From contig NC_090118.1 in NCBI RefSeq assembly GCF_023973825.1, forward strand, positions 975,001 through 1,039,000: DNA of 64,000 nucleotides. The letters are read 5' to 3'. This document shows positions 54,101 to 64,000 of the stretch, in pieces (positions within the stretch are counted from its first letter, which is position 1; the number at the start of each line of letters is the position of its first letter). Source of the stretch: Plasmodium brasilianum (taxonomy: Eukaryota > Apicomplexa > Aconoidasida > Haemosporida > Plasmodiidae). Under the pieces are notes generated by a model, which searched no databases, was not told the origin of the DNA, and worked only from the letters and a program-made list of their open reading frames with translations. The translations under genes were made by a program, and so were the position numbers.

Positions 54101-54576
54101 TTAGTTATCCAAATTTTTTTTCAAAACATTTATTTATTAACAAATTTGTAAAGTCCCAAAATGATAAAGAAATACATGAACAAGCTAATTTTATGAAGCA
54201 GATCATGGATGCAGGTAAACAGAATGAAAAGCAAATCTCAAGTAAAAGCATCATTGATGTTGACGAGAATAACATGCATAAGGAAAAAAATATTCACGTA
54301 CAGGGTAAAGGCTATTTGGGGAAAATTCAAAAAAAATTAGACAGTGTTAAACAGCATAAAATTGTGGAAGATTTAAATGTTGACAGATGGGGGGAATATG
54401 TGTTACTGACATGCCAGGACGGAAAAGACAAACTAAACCAAGTGAAGAAAAAGGAAATGGAAAAAAGAGATAAACTCGAAAAAAAAAAGAAAAAAAAAAA
54501 GAAAAAAAAAAAAAATATAGACATCCAAAAAATAACACGTATATCCTTTACACATAACTTGAACATAACAAAGTGA
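36169..54576 (+). CDS. giant VPS13/chorein-like lipid-transfer protein, frame broken at three poly-A tracts
   Basis: About 6,100 codons from ATG 36169 to TGA 54576, in four reading frames that hand over inside pure A-runs: 37049-37067 (19 A), 40479-40504 (26 A) and 44939-44960 (22 A). Each handover is the same one-base shift, and protein-like sequence continues immediately on both sides, so this is one gene. Evidence for VPS13: an N-terminal chorein-like part ([27 protein letters not shown]), many repeating beta-rich segments, and near codons 4340-4400 a segment like the SHR-BD/VAB domain ([31 protein letters not shown]). VPS13 proteins are rod-like bridges moving lipids between organelles. 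Low-complexity inserts include [32 protein letters not shown] and DRGNN repeats. A GTGAGT donor overlaps the stop, so a short 3' exon before 54900 is possible. I recognise no C-terminal PH domain. Confidence 0.7.
37787..38060. repeat. in-frame NGSNGF repeat
   Basis: About 14 units of 18 bp (AATGGCTCTAATGGATTC) in the VPS13-like gene. The central ones are identical and those at the 3' end are diverged to [12 protein letters not shown]. Confidence 0.95.
43315..43620. repeat. in-frame [12 protein letters not shown] repeat
   Basis: About 20 units of 15 bp (GATCATGTGAATGAT and variants) in the VPS13-like gene encode an acidic His-containing pentapeptide repeat. Direct-repeat spacing is uniform without spacers, so it is not a CRISPR. 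Confidence 0.95.
47975..48135. repeat. in-frame 42-bp repeat ([14 protein letters not shown])
   Basis: Three near-identical 42-bp units and a partial fourth within the VPS13-like gene encode a highly charged 14-residue repeat. Confidence 0.9.
51870..52040. repeat. in-frame AATGACAGAGGT repeat
   Basis: About 13 units of 12 bp in the VPS13-like gene encode Asn-Asp/Asn-Arg-Gly; the outer units diverge to Asn-Asp-Ser-Asn. Confidence 0.9.
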
Positions 54577-54854
54577 GTCCATTATGTTGAGCAGCTACAT
54601 AGTGAAGACAGGGAAAGATACATACAAATATAATTTCCTTATAGTCATCGTAATAGTTATCGTGTTAAAATTTTGTTTCTCATGTTTTGTCATCAAACAG
54701 CATATGTGCATATGGGCTTATATATTCTGTTTACAATTTTTCATTTTTGAATTTTTCTGGTAATTTTTAATTTTTTCATTCGATTGTTTAAAGTACACTT
54801 TTGCTTGTCGCAATTTGGATAAGTTGGTGGAGTTCAATTTGTTTAACTTTTCCA

Positions 54855-54895
<41 letters not shown>

Positions 54896-55410
54896 GTCTA
54901 ATTTTTTTTATTTATTTAATTGTTTTTATTATTTGTTAATTCTATGTATTATATTTATATTATTTCATTTTTTCCTGAACTTCAATGAATTTGTCATTGC
55001 AAAAGCAGATTAAGACAAAAACGAAATAGCACAATAATAACATAGCGTAAAAAAATGTATCATATAACGCAGCGAAAGACTATGAAAAGGTTTATAATAA
55101 AAATAAATATTTTTACATTTAAATTTTACTTATTATTTGATACTTACAAACATATGGGGCTCTTCAAAATGTGTACAGATCAATTCATCGTAAAGGGTTT
55201 GCATTTTTCAATAAAAAAAAAAAAAAATAATAGTAATAATAATAATAATAATAATAAAACATAAAATGAGATGAAGTAAAACGGAATAATATATAGTAGA
55301 ATGAAATAAAATAAATCGGACAGACAGAAGGACACATATATTTCCACTAGGGTCAATTGTATCACAATATGAGATAAGCTCTAGTTATCGTTAAATAAGC
55401 AATGAATCGT
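54577..55410. other. convergent intergenic region
   Basis: AT-rich sequence between the VPS13-like stop and the MEMO1-like 3' end, with an ATT triplet run (54857-54894). If the GTGAGT at the VPS13 stop is used as a donor, in-phase open segments follow acceptors near 54636 and 54700 (the second reads ICAYGLIYSVYNFSFLNF and stops). I could not decide between these and a simple stop. Confidence 0.4.
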
Positions 55411-58165
55411 TTAATTAATGGAAGATACAATTCCTGCATAAGACACGGACGAGTCGCTCGCGTTTTTAGCCTGACTAGACTGCCAAAAAAAAAAAAAAAT
55501 AAAAAAATAAAATAAAATAAATAAATAAATAAATAAATAAATATATAAATATATAAATACATATTTATGTACGTATATATATCTATATAAATCTAAACAT
55601 AAAAAGTTTGCAAAAAATAAACGACGTTAACCTAAAAGAAACTCCATTTGAATATAAGTAAATGCATGAAACGAGTCAAAAAAAATAAAATAATATAATA
55701 TAAAACAAAACAAAATTGAGTGAAACAAAATAAAATAAAACCTGAGAGTAATGCATCAATTTTGTTGATACATTTCCTGAATAATTTTGAAGCAGCTGAA
55801 AGGGGGGGGAATTATGAGAAGACGCATGCACATGTGTAGGTACACATACATATATATGTGTACATTTGCGCATATGTGCACACATTTATATAATAAACTA
55901 CATTTTAATGTTTTACGAATAGCATAATTTTTATGGGGTTCGATCCGCATATCGTATTGCGAGTTTTGTTTAAATAATCTATAAAATCTACAAAAGGGGA
56001 AATTGAACGTTCATCATTGTCCTTTTATTGGGGCAAAAAAAAAGTGCACATAAAAATTTAGGAATATATATTTATAACCCTACGTACATACTGTACCATT
56101 TTTGTCGTGCACACATAAACATATATATATCAATGCAAATGTGTGTATTTAATCTAATCTATGCATATTAACCTACTATGTCATGTCTACTAATAATACT
56201 AGCAGCATCCTTGTCCATATTCTGTAAATTTTTTACAAAAAAAAAAAAAAAAATAATTGTATGAATAATCATTTATACATTTTAAAAGCGTCTAATTTGG
56301 CATACCTCAATTTGTTTGAAAAGGTACCTATCGTCGTATTTTTGGAGTATATTGGTAAAGCTAAATCTAAAAAAAAAAAAAAAAAAAGTGAGAAATAATA
56401 CATAAAATGTAAGAGCATAATGTAGCAAGCTGCACATGGATAGTTAAGACTGTGGGCAAATGTAGCCACAAATAATATTGCGCCTTTTTTTTTATCCATG
56501 TTATTTTATGAATAAAAAAAATTTTAATGATAAAATTAACCTTCGTCCATAGTGACAGAAGTCAGACGAAAACAGAAACAGGTTACCTTCATTTTGGAAA
56601 TATTTTTTTAATGGATTGCCTATATATAAAAACAAATAAATAAATATAAATATAAATATAAATATATATATATATATACTTATTTATTTAACGAATATAC
56701 AACAAATATAACAATAACGAATACTGCTTTCCGCTACAAGCACCTACAAGAGCACAAAAACTTAACATTTCATTACGTAGCTAAATATATATATATATTT
56801 ATATGTGTGTGTGTGTGCCAAAAATCTTTAGCTTTTTCTTCCAATCGTACAAAATAAGTCTATTTTTTTAAGGTCGTTTCCTATGCATCCAACGTATATA
56901 GGTATTATTTTAATGTCCTTGCTGAAAAATATTTGTATCGTAAAATGGTAAAATGTATATAGAGGTGATTTTTATTTTACTTCATTTTGTTTCATTTTTT
57001 TTTTTTTTTATTTTATTTTTTCCTTTTTAATATAAAACGAATGGAAAATAAATATATTAGTATTACTCTTTAATTATATATTTTATTAAAGGTAGTTGCA
57101 TTTCTATTGAATGTTCTTCTTCATCATCCATATCCTCGATATAATCATATAAATCATTTGTGTCATTGTTCATAATGTCCGATATAACTGAAGCATTTTC
57201 AAAAGTGAGGGTTGTAGGAAAACAATTATGTGCATCCTTATGTTTATATACGTTTGTATGTACGCATGTGTTCATATATATGTTTGTACGTATGTTCGTA
57301 TGTAAGCATGTGTTCATGAATATGTATGTATGTATGTATGTATGTATACGTATTGTAATTAAGTAATTACTGTCTTTATTTATTTCTAAAAAGCCAAAAG
57401 GTGTTTCGTATTTTTCTACTTGTGGAAGCAAACATCCCTTGTTGTAAATATGATGATTAGGGCCAAGAATAAAAATGCTCTTTCTGCAGTGAAAAAAAAT
57501 TAGCCATTTATATGACCATTTAAGGTATGGAAGTTATGAACAGTTAAGAAGTTGCGAACAGTTTTGAAATTATGAACTGTTAGCAAATTATGAACTGTTA
57601 AGAAAATATGAACTGTTAGCAAATTATGAACTGTTAAGAAATGAACTTCATATATTTTGAAATTGTTTTCATTTCCATGTTAAATATTCTACTAACATAT
57701 TTTCTACGTTAATACAAGCATAAACATGGGAATTTGTTTCAAGAGCATAATCATATCCTGCGTGACTAAAAAGAAGAAAATTAATAGTGTATCATCATAC
57801 CACGTATATGTATGTTTGTAGGTATGCGTGTATATCTATACACATCCACACACACATATGCACACACACGTGTGTGTGCAATTTATGCGAGTACAAGTGG
57901 TGAATGAACTAATTTATTAAACATTACGGGCATATGGCAGCTTTAACATTTTGTTTTTGGAAACTTATTTTTTTAAAAATTAAATCTATTTTATTTCTCA
58001 ACACATCATCTGGTATTTAAAAAAAAAAAAAAAAAGTTAGCAGTCCATATCATTACACTTCTTATTGTGTTTTATACTTTTCTTCCTTGCTCCGCATACA
58101 TAAATAAAATTACCATTTTTGGAATACCAAGAACCGGCATGATAAGCTTTTCTATAATTTGCCAT
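55411..58165 (-). CDS. MEMO1: MEMO1-like protein, 12 exons
   Basis: Exons (descending): 58165-58114, 58009-57928, 57765-57697, 57483-57371, 57187-57067, 56921-56851, 56619-56541, 56366-56306, 56221-56173, 55987-55917, 55795-55742, 55479-55411. All 11 introns are GT-AG, every phase agrees, and the product is 296 residues; human MEMO1 is 297. Family landmarks appear in order: YHAGSWYSKNG near the N-terminus, CPHAGYDYALETNSH, SIFILGPNHH, EEEHSIEMQLP, IIPIYVG, NLFLFSSDFCHYGR, TICGSNPI, and SSVSYAGIVS at the C-terminus. The conserved His, Asp and Cys that line the MEMO metal/redox pocket are therefore kept (GPNHH, EEEHSIE, SSDFCH). Family: dioxygenase-like fold, copper binding and redox role in animals; function in Plasmodium unknown. 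Several introns carry microsatellites or short tandem repeats. Only one exon is long enough to be seen by simple frame finding. Confidence 0.92.
57540..57642. repeat. 20-bp tandem repeat inside MEMO1 intron 3
   Basis: Five imperfect copies of a unit like ATGAACTGTTAGCAAATT within the intron between exons 57765-57697 and 57483-57371. Confidence 0.85.
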
Positions 58166-59186
58166 TTTTAAAAAATTTCAAATTATTTTTTGCTTTTATT
58201 GAAATTTCATACATGAATGAGAAAAGAACACAAAAGGTAAAGGGAGCTGTTCTAAAAAACGCTTCTTCTCTTATTTTATAGGTAAATTGTGGAGAAGGAA
58301 AAATGAAAGAAGTGAAAAAGGCAAAACGGTAAAACGATAAAGTATAAAATTAAAGGAAATTTTGTTAGCTATAGAAACTTCAAAACAATTTTTTCAGATC
58401 TATATGGTCCTTTTTATTATTTTCATTTTATTTTTTATTTTATTTTTCATTTTATTTTCTCTTTTTTTAATTTTATATTATATGCACTTATGTGAGAAAA
58501 AAGGATAAAATATTTTACAATACTTAAAAAGTTATTTACTGCTATTCAGAAAAAGGGAAAAAAAAGTTTAATAATTTTTAAAAATAAAATACTACATTGT
58601 TCACGCAATAGGTATATGTATACATACAATGTATGTATAAACATATATATTTATGTGTTAATTATATATATATATATATATTTATATTTATTTATTCATT
58701 CATTCACACGTGCGTATATCTCCATTTTTCTGGGGATATAACATCATAAATGTTTTTATTGCAATGGAAATGAAGAGAAATTATGGTTGGCTATATATAT
58801 GTATATTAATTATATTTACGTGTATGCATACATATATAAGTATTCATAATGTATATATGTGTTACTAAAAATACATTTTAGCTACGATTTTTCTTGTAGA
58901 AAATATATTTTAAAAATTTGGAGCAAATATATACTCCTTTATCATTTTTATATTTATTCTTATTTTTATACGTATTTTTTTACATGTTTTTATATGTATC
59001 TTTTTACTCCTTTTTTTACTACTTTTTTACTACTTGTTTACTTCTTGTTTACTTCTTGTTTACTCCTTTTTTACTTCTTTTTTTACTTTTTTTTTTGCTT
59101 TTTTTTTTTTTTTTTTTTAATTTGCTTCAATGCTACTGGTTGTTGGTGCCTCCGTTACACCTACGCTTCTGTATTGATGATCCGTT
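58166..59186. other. intergenic region upstream of MEMO1-like gene
   Basis: AT-rich sequence between two minus-strand genes: (TA)n at 58662-58684, CTACTTGTTTACTTC-like short repeats and poly-T at 58980-59120. Plus-strand Phe/Tyr-rich frames are artefacts. It should include the MEMO1-like promoter and the 3' flank of the coiled-coil gene. Confidence 0.55.
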
Positions 59187-59511
59187 TTATAAAGCTTCAA
59201 TTATTTTATTAACGCGATCATTCATTATATGTTTTATTATAATATCCATTTGTTGTTTGCATTTATATAAGTCCTCTTTATATTGTCGCATCTCTTCGTT
59301 TAATAATCTAAGGCGTTTTGGCCATTTCTCGTATCTCGGCAATATTTTCTTTTTGGGTATTTGTCTGCAAGGTGTGCTGTTCAGTAATTTCAACAACATT
59401 ATGCGTTTTGAAAGTGTCAAAGTTTGCATTAATTTTATGCATTCCACAACTTTAGCTAATTTTATTATTTTTTTGTATTTCTTGGAAATTTTATAATCCA
59501 GCAGTCTTAAG
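59187..59511 (-). other. displaced 3' coding segment of coiled-coil gene
   Basis: The frame downstream of the main stop at 59491 is strongly protein-like and helical (LLDYKISKKYKKIIKLAK, KRLRLLNEEMRQYKEDLYKC, IIIKHIMNDRVNKIIEAL, then TAA at 59189-59187). It lies one base out of phase with the main exon. Loss of one base in the T-run at 59512-59516 would fuse it seamlessly to the main frame. It is best read as the true C-terminus of the coiled-coil protein, displaced by a one-base error or mutation. Confidence 0.6.
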
Positions 59512-62500
59512 TTTTTCCTTAATATCTGTTTCATCGAGCGGTTCTTCATTTTGATGGTATTCTTGCACCTTTTGAACATCTTGTACATGGTCATTTCCTT
59601 TTGTTTCATAAATTTCATGTACTTGACTTCCTTCCTGTATTTTGTGTATTTCTTTCGTAAAATGGCATTCATGTATTTCATTGGCTTCATGTGTTTCATA
59701 ATTTTCTTGTGTTTTATTAATTTCCTGTGTATCATCAATCTCCTTTGATTCAATGCCAACTTGATTTTTTTTAGAATCCTTCCTTTCACATACTCCATAG
59801 ATTTCAATACTTTTATGTATTTCTGAACCCTCTTCTGTTTCCTCATCTTTATGTTCTTTATATACATTATGCATTTCATTGCCTTCTTGAATATCATGCA
59901 GTGAGTGACCTTCATTAAAAGGATGTATTTCTTTATCATGTGTTCCTTCTTTAACTTCCGACATTTCACTTCTTTGTAGCGCTTCGTTGTTTTGTTGTTT
60001 TCCATCATTTTTCCACGTTTCGCTATTTTTCTGCCTTTGATCATTTTGCTGTTTTCCATTATTTTGTGTGAATTTGTTAAATTCATTTTGTATTTCATAA
60101 TTATTATTTTTTTGAGATATAGTATTATTATTTTTATTTTTTAAATTTATTTTATTTTCTTTTGTTTTTTTATGTACGTCAATATTATCTTCTTCGTGTA
60201 CAGCATCGTGCATGTTATTGTACTCATACGAAACTTTGTCATTAGGGGCGATATTAGATATGTCACTAGCCGAATTACTAGCTGAGTCATTAGCGACGTT
60301 ACTTACTACGTCACTTACTACCTCATTAGGTACATCACTTATTGTACCTTTGGGGACACAACTTATTGCACCGTTTAAGACATAACTTATTGAACCGTTT
60401 GGGACATAACTTATTGCACCGTTTGGGACATAACTTATTGCACCGTTTGAGACATAACATATTGCACCGTTTGAGACGTCACTTACTACATCACTTGGTA
60501 CTACATTTGGGATGTCACTTACTGCGTCACGTACTGCGTCACTTACTGCGTCACTTACTGCGTCATTTACTTCGTCATTTACTTCGTCATTTACTGTGTC
60601 ACTTGGTACTACATTTACCTCACCAGTGTGCAATTCAAGGTGTACGCCTTTTCTAGGTGCACCAGTTACCCCTTCAATCCTGTCATTGCATATTTGATCT
60701 TGTACATCTTCTTCTTTAGCGGTAATGTCTTGTATTTCCAAAACCTCGAGGGGTATGTCGTTACTTAAATCATGCATATCATCATGATCTTTCCAATTTT
60801 TAGACCCCTCGGCATATTCCTTTGGTTCAACATCCGTGTATTTATTCGCTTCCCACTCCGTGTACTTATTCGCTTCCCACTCCGTGTACTTATTCGCTTC
60901 CCACTCCGTGTACTTATTCGCTTCCTTCTCCGGGTACTTATCCTCATTTTTTCTCAACTGTTCATTCGTCTCTGCTATGCTGTCCGCCTTCTTCTGTACT
61001 CCTTCCAATGCCTCTTCTGCATGTATATCTTCATCTTCATCTCGGTTCAACTTTTCATTCACTTTTTGTTGAAGCTTTAAAAGTATGTCTTCTTCAAATA
61101 TGGGCAAAAAAATTTCTTTTTTTTTTTTTTGTTTTTCGGAGCCATTATTTTTGTTTAATTTTTTGGAAGTGGAATATTTTACTGGTCGGTTAAGTAGTTC
61201 TTCTGTGTACTTTTTTGAGTGAGTATCTGGTTCACCTACGTGTTCGTGTTCATGCTCATGTTCAACTTCTTCATTTTCATTTTCTTTTTCTTTTTCATCT
61301 TCTTCGTCTCCTTCACTGAATGGATAGGCATCTTTTTCTTCTAATAATCCTTCGATAAAATCCTTTTCTTGAGCATATTTCGGATTAATTACGAGGTTTT
61401 CTTTAACTTTCTTTTTGCGTGCATTAAGGAATTTTGCATTAACACATTGTGTGTCGTCCCATTTTTCGTCATCTCTCTTTGCGCCATCCCTTTTCGTAAT
61501 CTCACTAATGTTATCTTCCCTTTTATCTGTAACGTTTTTTCTAGGTACATGCCTTGACCTAGCTTCACTTTTATTGCTTTTCCCTATTTTTGCGTTTATT
61601 AACGTCCTTTTTAAAATTTGCAGTTTATCTATATTGCTTTTTTCTTCATTTAATAAATTTATTTTTTCACTTTCCAAGTTGGCTATTTGTTTTTTTAATT
61701 TTCCTAATGTAATAGTTAAATTGTTTATGATACTATTTTTTTCTTTTTTTAATTCGTCTCTTTTTGTATTAAGGGTAAAAATTTTTTTTTCTAAATTTTC
61801 TTTTGACACTTCGTTTTCTGCGTTTACAAAGTTCTCGTCTTCTTTCTTTATATCTATCTTCAGCTCGCTCATTTTCCTTTTTATTTCCTCAAACTGGGTA
61901 TCTATTCTGAGGATACAGGAAGAAATACGCGCAAAATGGTTGGCGGTGAAGTAGTGGTAGAGTAGCAGTGGAGTTGTGGTAGAGTAGCAGTGGAGTTGTG
62001 GTAGAGTAGCAGTGGAGTAGTGGTAGAGTAGCAGTGGAGTAATGGTACAGTAGTCGTAGAATAGTAGCGGAGTAGCAGCAAATTAGATAAAAATTGAGCA
62101 AGTATAAAGTTTGAAAAATGATGCAGGGCAAAAGAGACGAAAAAACGAATGACAAATAGAAGGTTTAAACACAAAAATATTGCGATAAAATTGTAAATGT
62201 ATTTGTTATCTTTCAATTTTTCACTTCTTTGGCTATTTTTACTCGTCCATATTATCTCCTTTTCTCTTTTTTTCGCCCCTTTCTTTTTTTCGACTTACTT
62301 GCAAATATTTTCCTCGTACAGCTTATTTCCGTTCTGGAGTTGTATCAACCGAGAACATAAGGTTGATTGCTGACTCAACAAGTTTTTATACTCCTTTTCT
62401 AAGGCAATTTTGTTCGGCTTTTTTTTATTTGAGTCCAGCAGTTTTTCATTTTTCCTTATGCTATCTTTTAAAAGTTTGATCTCTTTCTTTTTATTTTCTA

Positions 62501-63429
62501 TATCTAAACAAACTTGTTTATTTTTTTGTTCTAAGGTAGAAAGAAATAAGGGATCTGTAGATTTTTTTAGCTTTTTTTTTAAAAGAATGCTATCCTTTCT
62601 AGCTGTCTCTATATGCTTATTTAAATACTGCATATTCTGCTCAATGGAGTTGTATGTCTTTTTTAGCTCATGTTTATTTGGATTGTTAATATTAACTTTG
62701 TAATTTGCACACAAAAGCATAAACTCATTTATTTTGTTTTTATGCGCAATTAGCTCTTCCGAGCTGTATCCTTTCTGAAACGCGTAATAAGAGAGAACAT
62801 ATTTGGTGGTGTTTTGCGTATGTACGTGCGTGCACTTGTGTATACGTATGTGCATGTATGCATACGTGTGTACATGTGTATATACCTATGTACATGTATT
62901 AATACATACAAATACCTATGGACACGTGCCTGTTTGCACATAAAATTTAATTATGAACGTACTACTACACCGTGAAGTGTATTACATTCTTCAATAATTG
63001 GTCGCTATCCTCTAGAAGCCTATACACATTTTTTAGCTCAATAGGACAGTACACTTTATTTTTTATTATTTCATCTCTGTTTTTTGTTATTTGATAGGCT
63101 GAAAATGGGAAAATAGGTCAATTTGTTGAGGATATGCTCATAAATATGGTGTATATTTACATGAACAATGCAGGCAATAATATTTGCATATTTACGTGAA
63201 TACTGAAGGCAATATTGTTGCATATTTGCATGAACGGTGCATAAAAAATGTTTATGGAAGATGACAGAACATGAACAAGTCATGTTTTTTTCTAAATAAA
63301 AAGGGGAAATTGGCACATAGAGTTCATTTATTTTAACATAGCAGTACTTGTAGATGATAATTCTCTATCGTATGAAAAACTCTTTTTTGAAGAGTAAATC
63401 GAAGACGATTTTACTTCAGACATATTCAT
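59491..63429 (-). CDS. coiled-coil protein with repetitive acidic middle, 4 exons
   Basis: Exons 63429-63348, 63098-62986, 62774-62299 and 61906-59491 join in phase (1, 0, 2); 1,028 residues as the sequence stands. The first ATG in an AAAAATGAATATG context starts exon 1 (MNMSEVKSSSIYSSKKSFSYD). Exon 3 and the start of exon 4 (about residues 65-310) are heptad-rich coiled coil (KNEKLLDSNKKKPNK, LGKLKKQIANLESEKINLL). The middle is acidic, with ANKYTEWE repeats (about 60840-60925 in DNA) and VSDAVSDV/ISYVPNGA repeats (60250-60620), then Glu/His-rich I-H-E-I-x-E units. No known domain recognised; a cytoskeletal or scaffold role would be a guess. The stop at 59491 is probably not the natural end (see the displaced 3' segment). 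Intron 3 carries a 22-bp tandem repeat. Confidence 0.8.
60250..60620. repeat. in-frame VSDAVSDV / ISYVPNGA repeats
   Basis: Two adjacent in-frame repeat families of 12-24 bp in the coiled-coil gene. The TCACTTACTGCG units encode Ser-Asp-Ala-Val; the ACATAACTTATTGCACCGTT units encode Asn-Gly-Ala-Ile-Ser-Tyr-Val. Confidence 0.85.
61945..62060. repeat. 22-bp tandem repeat in intron 3 of coiled-coil gene
   Basis: Five copies of GTGGTAGAGTAGCAGTGGAGTT-like units lie between the acceptor at 61907 and donor at 62298. The repeat is non-coding and more GC-rich than neighbouring introns. Confidence 0.9.
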
Positions 63430-64000
63430 TTTTTATTAACTCGTTTAAAGCATTCTATGATTTTTCTGCACCTCTTTATTTGTTTTTCATTACATGGAAA
63501 ATGTTATTATTCGTTGAAAGGGGAAGAAATAGAGGCAAAAAAATGGAAAGAAAATGGAAGGAAAGTAGAAAGAAACTGGAAATAGAGAGAAAAAAAAAGA
63601 GTTAAAAAGACGAAATAACAAGCGTCCTTGTATATCTGTGAACAGAAGAAAATATATGAGATTTGTCTAATGAACATGCTCTACATATTTTCATACATAC
63701 GTACATATATGTATATATATGCACACATTTATATGTACATATATACTTGTACACGTGTAATGTATAAGTATTTATAATACTTTATGATAAAAAGGAAAAA
63801 TTTTGCTATTTCGTTTAACAAATATAACTTATAAATGTGTATATTTTTGCAGGATTTTTCATACATTATGATATATAAGCTGTCTAAAAAAAAAAAAAGG
63901 AAAAAAAGAGAACAATATGGTATTTTTTTTTTTTTTCTTTTTAAGCATATACACTAAAAAAAAAAAATAAGAAAATAAGAACAAAATAAGTACATATCCC
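63430..64000. other. upstream flank of coiled-coil gene
   Basis: AT-rich sequence to the window edge with TATATG microsatellite (63690-63730) and poly-A/poly-T. It should hold the promoter of the minus-strand coiled-coil gene. No other gene is supported. Confidence 0.5.

Noticed and set aside
59187..60098. 303-codon Lys/Met-rich minus-strand frame as a separate gene
   Set aside because: Upstream of about 59511 it is an out-of-frame shadow of the repetitive coiled-coil exon; only its last 105 or so codons look real, as a displaced C-terminus.

Overview
The window is nuclear DNA from a malaria parasite (genus Plasmodium). It is very AT-rich, with long A/T homopolymers, ATGT microsatellites and proteins full of asparagine/lysine low-complexity inserts. 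It carries a bifunctional DHFR-TS. The residue numbering of that enzyme (N50, S58, S114, F168, I170, N194, D207) fits what I recall for P. malariae, so P. malariae or a close relative is the best guess. The order SAR1 - large unknown gene - secreted protein - PUF2 - DHFR-TS matches what I remember of the P. falciparum chromosome 4 core (SAR1 just upstream, PUF2 next to DHFR-TS). This is a conserved chromosome-internal region, not a subtelomere. I saw no mobile element, rRNA, tRNA or CRISPR array.

Layout. 1-8 kb: a small possible 4-exon gene (-), a prohibitin-like gene (+), a CDGSH iron-sulfur gene (-), SAR1 in three exons (+) and a tiny candidate two-exon gene (+). 8-17.7 kb: a 2.6-thousand-residue protein with a propeller-like region (-), preceded by one well-supported and one tentative small membrane-protein gene (-). 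18.4-20.1 kb: fragment of a small gene (-) and a two-exon secreted Cys-containing protein (+). 21.4-29.2 kb: PUF2 (-, four exons) head-to-head with DHFR-TS (+) across about 3.8 kb. 30.1-33.2 kb: LETM1-like mitochondrial protein (-, five exons). 36.2-54.6 kb: one giant VPS13/chorein-like gene (+), broken into four reading frames at three poly-A tracts. 55.4-58.2 kb: MEMO1-like protein (-), which I could assemble from 12 small exons. 59.2-63.4 kb: a coiled-coil protein (-, four exons) with a one-base frame break near its 3' end.

The recognised genes are housekeeping or stage-regulation genes: ER export (SAR1), folate/thymidylate synthesis (DHFR-TS), translational control (PUF2), mitochondrial membrane and ion homeostasis (LETM1, prohibitin-like, CDGSH) and lipid transfer (VPS13-like). 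They do not form an operon or a single pathway. No clearly novel system is visible. The most useful new material is the splice-resolved small and multi-exon genes, the homopolymer frame breaks, an unusual residue next to the DHFR antifolate site, and two GC-rich structured islands between convergent genes. All splice models were made by hand from GT/AG sites and phase agreement and have no transcript support here.
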